DNA from: Onchidella celtica
Lineage: Eukaryota > Mollusca > Gastropoda > Systellommatophora > Onchidiidae
Reading direction: 5' to 3'
Assembly: GCA_963931925.1 (NCBI GenBank)
Contig: OZ007583.1
Span: forward strand, 15,756,548 to 15,820,547
Length of the DNA stretch: 64,000 bases
A program made the position numbers and the translations under genes. The notes under the pieces were generated by a model. The model did no database searches. It saw only the letters and a program-made list of their open reading frames with translations, and was not told the origin of the DNA. Shown here one piece after another: positions 59,192 to 64,000 of this stretch; within the stretch, counting starts at the first letter, position 1, and each line of letters opens with the position of its first letter.

Positions 59192-61041
59192 TCTTTCCTT
59201 CAAGCCGTGCATCGACCTCACATATTTTATGTTTTGTTGTTGTTGTTGTTTTTATAGTACCGGTATTCTGCAAAGTCCGGGTGTCTTTGACACTGCGGCG
59301 TCCTAACCTGATCATTGAAGATATGCACTTATCATATTATGTCATGGCTTGTAGAGTTGGGAAATCCTCTAACCTGTTGGTGCACTGGATTTAAGTAAGG
59401 CATTCAATGACATTTTCTGAGGAAAGAAGTATTCTTAAAGACTGTGAAAAACAACTATTTTACCCAAGAGTTCTCCTGAAAAGCAGCTGTAAAACAGCTT
59501 AAGGAACTAATGCATGGAATTTGCCATCTGTTTGCACTCAGCGCCGCATTGTATGTGTGACAAGGGCACAGATTTGAGCCAAGTGTTTCATTACATGGTT
59601 TAAGGAAACCGGCAATCTCCCGAAACGTGATTGACAATTTTAACAAAGAAGAAATGAAAGCTATTGTTCCAGCCTATCCGTTTGGGGGAATCATTCGGCT
59701 GCAAGTCTTGTTTTATCACTCTATTCAGGCATATTTCGGATTCCATGTACATGTATTTTAATAATAAATGAAACATTTATGAATGTATTTTCTAGGCATT
59801 TTCATACTTAACTTTTTAATGTCAAGAGTTATATTCACCAACCAACATCACAATTCTGAATCTTGAAAAACTAATTTGAAGAGTCAAATGGGTGCAGAAA
59901 TATGAAAATTTAACACGAAAAATCATAATTTTATATTTTCATGATAAATTAAGAAATGTTCCAGTCATAGAACATTGAGCACTGGTGGCATGTTTCAGAT
60001 ATGGAATGCTCGGCACCAGCGAGTTAAAACATAAACCTCATCAGAATTTATTGGTGCGAAGTATAATTATTATAGCAGTACTCCGGCGGGCCCGTCGTAG
60101 AATCCCAACTCCAAAGCGTATAGACTAGGTTGATCAATCTGCTAAAGAAAAAGCTTTTGATTTCATCAGGTGCTTCTCACTTGGTTCCGTGAGTTCACAC
60201 TGACTGACTGAACGTGGAAGCTGAACGAGCAAGATCTGGTGGAAAGGAAGAAGATGGGAAATTCCCACTCGCCCCATGATTTCGCCCACATATAATTTAC
60301 CAGTTATGATGATGCAAGCCCCATACGCCTGAGACGTATTTAGATTGGCGTTAATTACATTCATGTAAAACTAAGTGTTCTTTTTTTAATGGCATGGCTG
60401 AGATAGTTCGAGTGTAACATTTTCATTATGAGTGGAAAGTGCGAACTTTCTTCGTTTCTAACCGATTTTTTTTCTTCGTTTTTTGTTTTTGTTGTTAACC
60501 GACATAATGTTCCTATCTCGTTTTCACATGGTCTTCAAGCGATGATGAACTTAAGCGAAATAAGCAATTTCCTGTGGTGTAAATGAAACATCCCCGCTTA
60601 CCTGGTGTAAAGGTTTCCCTAAAATGAACAAAGTTATCGACTGGAAAACAGAGGCCAGTAATATGATTTCACTAGTTTTTCTAACCCATTTGCAATCAAA
60701 TAGGCTGTGAGCCGATTCGCTGAAGTGATGTACACTTTTTATGTTTTACATAACTTTTAATTGTATTAAGGTTTTATATTCATTATGGTTCCTTATTGCT
60801 CGAGAGTCAATTCACGATTAGTGACTAGACAACAAACACAAGAACAACAACAACAAAAGTAATGTTTTAGATGAAACAACTTTCGACAGGAATTATTATG
60901 TTTTTTATTGCAAAACTCGGAGAGGGAAATTTGGAGAATTGAGGGGAGGGGGGTGCGACATATGAGCTGGACAAGCCACAGCGACATATTTTTACCGCCT
61001 GGCTGAGACTGAAAATATAAAAGGCGATTTTTACTCTGCTG
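59192..61041. other. Unassigned DNA
   Basis: No firm gene. A (GTT)n run lies at about 59233-59252 and a (CAA)n run at 60846-60857. A minus frame at 60134-60364 has protein-like stretches and a GTAAAT donor-like site but a poor acceptor; it is not called. Confidence 0.4.
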
Positions 61042-61232
61042 TAAAGCCGCGCTTTCATGTGTTCGGAAACGGCAACGGGAACGTGAAAAATCATTTAAGT
61101 AGGAAAAAGAAAGTTCTGTGTTTCCATGTGAACGGTAATAGCGTTTTCCTTTTCTGTGGAAAGATTCTTTCAATTTGAGTACGTGAAGAATTTTTGACCT
61201 TTCCATTTCCGTACATATGAAAACTCAGCTTA
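61042..61232. mobile_element. MITE family A, copy 3
   Basis: 191 bp with inverted ends (TAAAGCCGCGCTTTCATGTG and CATATGAAAACTCAGCTTA), matching copies at 17.6 and 53.7 kb. Confidence 0.8.
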
Positions 61233-61460
61233 AGAGTAAGTTGCAAAACTCGAGACAAGCACCTTGAAACAGGGGGGTTTCAGCAAAATTATTCAATACA
61301 ATGCAGGTTGAGATGAGCGAATGAAATGATGATGACAATTATATTCCTGTCCTGCTCAAGAAGAGTAATTTGGCGAAGTTGAGCCGTACCTTTTCCACGT
61401 CGTGTTTCGTTGTCTAAGAATTCTGCGAGTATTTCCTGTCCGTGTTTTGTAGAAAAGTTG

Positions 61461-61545
61461 CGTCTTCCGGTGTCATTTTTCGGTAGTTGACAGGTTTTTC
61501 CGGCACCTCATTAAATTATCACGCTATATAAACAATGCTATTCCA
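61461..61545 (+). repeat. Dispersed repeat family I, copy 2
   Basis: TCTTCCGGTGTCA, then TTCCGGCACCTCATTAAATTA and CGC(T/G)(A/G)T, shared with 62132-62225. Homology with that copy probably extends about 130 bp to the left. Confidence 0.55.
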
Positions 61546-61751
61546 AATGCCGAGGAAAACATAGTGTTTTTGTTTTGTTGTTTTTGTTTGGGTGTAGGCT
61601 GGGCTATTCTGCTTGCCTTATATAAGAGCGATTTGTGAAATGTACTCCGAGAACTCCGAAAGAATCACAAAGCCCAAAAAGCATATGATTCTTACCTAAA
61701 TTCCTTAAAAGTAAATGTACTTTCGATATGAGAATGAATTCTGGGCATATT

Positions 61752-61998
61752 GCGACCTTAGTTCTTGCTTGTTCTATCTCCATTCTATGAAAAACTGGAG
61801 ATCTTTTGGTATATAGAAGAGGTATAACAGATGCACACTTTGACACTTGTTTAAAATGTGTTGTGGCACTTATCCGACGGTTTCACCGTACCGATTTATT
61901 TTAACTCCGTATCATACTAACTAAAGCCGCAAACGTTTAATGTGAAATTTCTCAGTTGTGCAAAATATGGAGTTGGAACAAAAAAGAACTGAGGTCGC
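61752..61998 (+). mobile_element. MITE family C, copy 2
   Basis: 247 bp. The ends GCGACCTTAGTTCTTGCTTG and AACAAAAAAGAACTGAGGTC are inverted repeats. Same layout as 25099-25350. Confidence 0.8.
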
Positions 61999-62131
61999 GA
62001 TGGTCGCGATATCTTCGTAGTATGCTCAGTGGAAACAATTTTCCAAGTTAAGCCCTGGCCTTTCCATCTCGAGTTTTATTAACATTGCTAGCTTTTCCTT
62101 TTTTTTTTTTTTTTAAAGCTGTTCTTTTTGT

Positions 62132-62225
62132 CTTCCGGTGTCACCTTACCTTTAGTTTCACGGCATATTCCGGCGGGATATTAATTTATCGCGGTGTAAA
62201 AGTAATGTGAATCAATATACTGAGA
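62132..62225 (+). repeat. Dispersed repeat family I, copy 3
   Basis: Begins TCTTCCGGTGTCACC and ends AATGTGAATCAATATACTG. Adjacent to MITE C copy 2 (a T-rich spacer lies between). Confidence 0.55.
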
Positions 62226-62299
62226 GAAGCAAAATTATTTTTATAAGCCTCGGTTTGGCTGGACTTTTTCCACGTGTGTGGAAATAATATTATTGCATG

Positions 62300-62535
62300 G
62301 ATTGTGCTACATGAACACAACGTTGCTGTTCGTTACCGTTCCATAAAACTGTAGTAATCGGACTTGGCTTCTTTTTAGGAGAGCATAAAACTGTTTTATA
62401 TTAGCACAACTGGTCTAGTTACGATGAATTTTTGAAAGTTTGCTGTTCGATTATTTTTCGGCTTAGGAAGAACCAAGATCATTCGTTGCGGCTTTGAATG
62501 TAGTTGAATATATAGTTATGAAAATCGATTTTTTT
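62300..62535 (-). repeat. Dispersed repeat family E, copy 3 (inverted)
   Basis: The reverse complement carries AAAGCCGCAACGAATGATCT, AAGCCGAAAAATAATCGAAC and GTCCGATTACTACAG, in the order seen at 12.0 and 13.3 kb. Confidence 0.75.
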
Positions 62536-62545
62536 CGAGTCTTTG

Positions 62546-63530
62546 AGTGACTACTGTCTTAGGGAACAAGTTTTTATTTTTTTAAAATACTTTTTGCCAA
62601 ACGATCCTGTAAGAACAATGATTTTGAAAATATGGGTATCATGGAGCAGGATCTTCAGATGTGTCGTTATAGAACTGAACTTTACGGTGTTGTTTGTCTG
62701 ATTATCACATGGGTGGTGGAGTAGGGGATGAAGGTGGGTGGGGGGGCCTGTTACGGTAACTTTGTGATGGACAAGCACTGGCGCGCATGGGTGGGTGGTC
62801 GGATGGGTGAGTCGCTCGGTAATCTGCTCATTGGTTAATGGTCAGAACTAGAGCAAGAGGAGGATGAACGGTAACTCTCTCTCTTTGCATTATCGATTAT
62901 CTTCCTTGCCAAAAACTCTACATCCTGTCGTAACTATTGTCCTGCTACCACCCACTCCCACCCCTATTTTTTCTAGCCCCTTCCGTCGTGCGCATAATTT
63001 ATTCCAAGTCGTCCTTAATGTTCTTAATTCACAACTAATTCCAATGGTTTGCAAAGTTTTCGAGCCGACCAACTTGAACTATTTAATTCTGGCTGTGAAA
63101 TCTAGAAGCTTTGAATATCAAACATGGATAGAGTACCTAAATAGACCATGAAAGGTCCAAACTTGCCGTTCTCGTGCCGTAAAACTCAAACTCAAATCCC
63201 GGTCACATTCAGAGCACCGTAGCCCAACCACTAGCCAGTTTCTACCCAAAAACTAACTTAATTAAAATTAAAACTCGCTGACTGAGCCCAACGTTAAAGT
63301 TGTGTCAGTGTATGCTGTCGGGGATATGTAAGCAATTCGACTTGGCATCCAAGTAGGCCTCTAACTTGTCACCAAGTCTCGAAAGTCCCAAAAAGATCAA
63401 TCTGAAACAGAATCCGACGTCGCTTTTCTTGTTTAAAAAGTGGAGAAATATCCAAAAATTATTCGTCGGCAGGAAAAGACTCAGAATCACCTGGCAAGTT
63501 GTCCGCCAATTCGAGGGTTTTATAAATATC
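62546..63530. other. Unassigned DNA
   Basis: No supported gene. Small frames at 62864-63151 and 63305-63562 carry no recognised motifs; the latter runs into MITE C. Confidence 0.4.
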
Positions 63531-63794
63531 GCGACTTTAGTTTTTATATCTTCCACCTCCAATTATTACACAACTGAGAAGTCTGACGTTAAACTTTTGC
63601 GGCTGAAGACATCTTAATAAGGACTTAGACAACATCAGAACTATGAAACAGCTTGATAAGTGCCACAACGCAATTTACACAAGTGTCAAAGTGTGCGTTT
63701 GTTATACCTCTTCTACATACTAAAAGATCTCCATTTTTTTTATTTTTTTTTGTTCATAGAAAATGGAGATAGAACAAATAAGAACTAGTGTCGC
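63531..63794 (-). mobile_element. MITE family C, copy 3 (inverted)
   Basis: The left side reads GCGACTTTAGTTTTTAT then CACAACTGAGAA, and the right side AATGGAGATAGAACAAATAA then GAACTAGTGTCGC. It is the full element in opposite orientation to copies 1 and 2. Confidence 0.7.
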
Positions 63795-64000
63795 GACATA
63801 AATCGAAATAATAGTTTCTCAGAGTGATGTACAGATATTTGTTCTCAGCCACTATATTGTTGTCAGCTACTACAACAGAAACGAATCTATTGGTTGTCGT
63901 CATGTCATTTCACGGCCTAACAAATCTGCAGAACAGAATAATGGCATAATTTGAAATGCCGAGCGCTTTTCTATTTTCGCTTTCCCTTGAAGAAAATGTC
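63795..64000. other. Unassigned right edge
   Basis: No supported feature. Confidence 0.4.

Noticed and set aside
60134-60385. Minus-strand exon resembling an aminoacyl-tRNA synthetase beta strand (GACIIITGKL)
   Set aside because: The match is only a few residues, the upstream acceptor is purine-rich, and no neighbouring exon supports it.
1-64000. CRISPR arrays, prokaryotic defence or toxin systems
   Set aside because: Tandem repeats here are microsatellites, minisatellites or the primer-site repeat; none has unique spacers, and the sequence is eukaryotic.

Overview
The window looks like animal nuclear DNA, most likely from a lophotrochozoan such as a mollusc; that assignment is an inference. 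The sequence shows spliced genes with GT/AG boundaries, AT-rich non-coding DNA, many microsatellites and poly(G/C) tracts, dispersed miniature inverted-repeat elements (MITEs), and two Ty3/Gypsy LTR retrotransposons. I see no bacterial operons, CRISPR arrays or confident tRNA/rRNA genes.

Layout, left to right. (1) 476-2335: a fold-back element with 518-bp inverted arms and a 5-bp target duplication. (2) 3313-11041: two joined exons of a host gene on the + strand. One is a 7.1-kb exon encoding about 2,380 residues of low-complexity, probably disordered protein. A motif near residue 354 resembles the N-terminal region of supervillin, an actin- and myosin-associated protein. The gene continues past a good splice donor at 11042; its gelsolin-like part is not visible here. 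(3) 11-25 kb: introns or intergenic DNA with MITEs and satellites. (4) 25955-34343: Gypsy element 1 (minus strand), apparently very young, bracketed by two copies of a 633-bp host segment of which the right copy looks like the unoccupied site. (5) 37004-43553: Gypsy element 2 (minus strand), with a 5-bp target duplication and a tRNA-Pro primer site. (6) 43.6-64 kb: mostly repeats, plus a candidate first exon encoding a membrane anchor (49743-49837) and a small unrecognised open frame (52578-52781, minus).

The most interesting signals are that both Gypsy elements place integrase before reverse transcriptase, the uncommon order of Gmr1-type elements; the unusual A-element-A structure around element 1; the five-fold 23-bp repeat at its primer-site end; and the fold-back element. 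At least nine dispersed repeat families recur in the window, several nested or clustered at 61-62.5 kb. I found no convincing new multi-gene system. All repeat identities are by-eye alignments, not computed ones.
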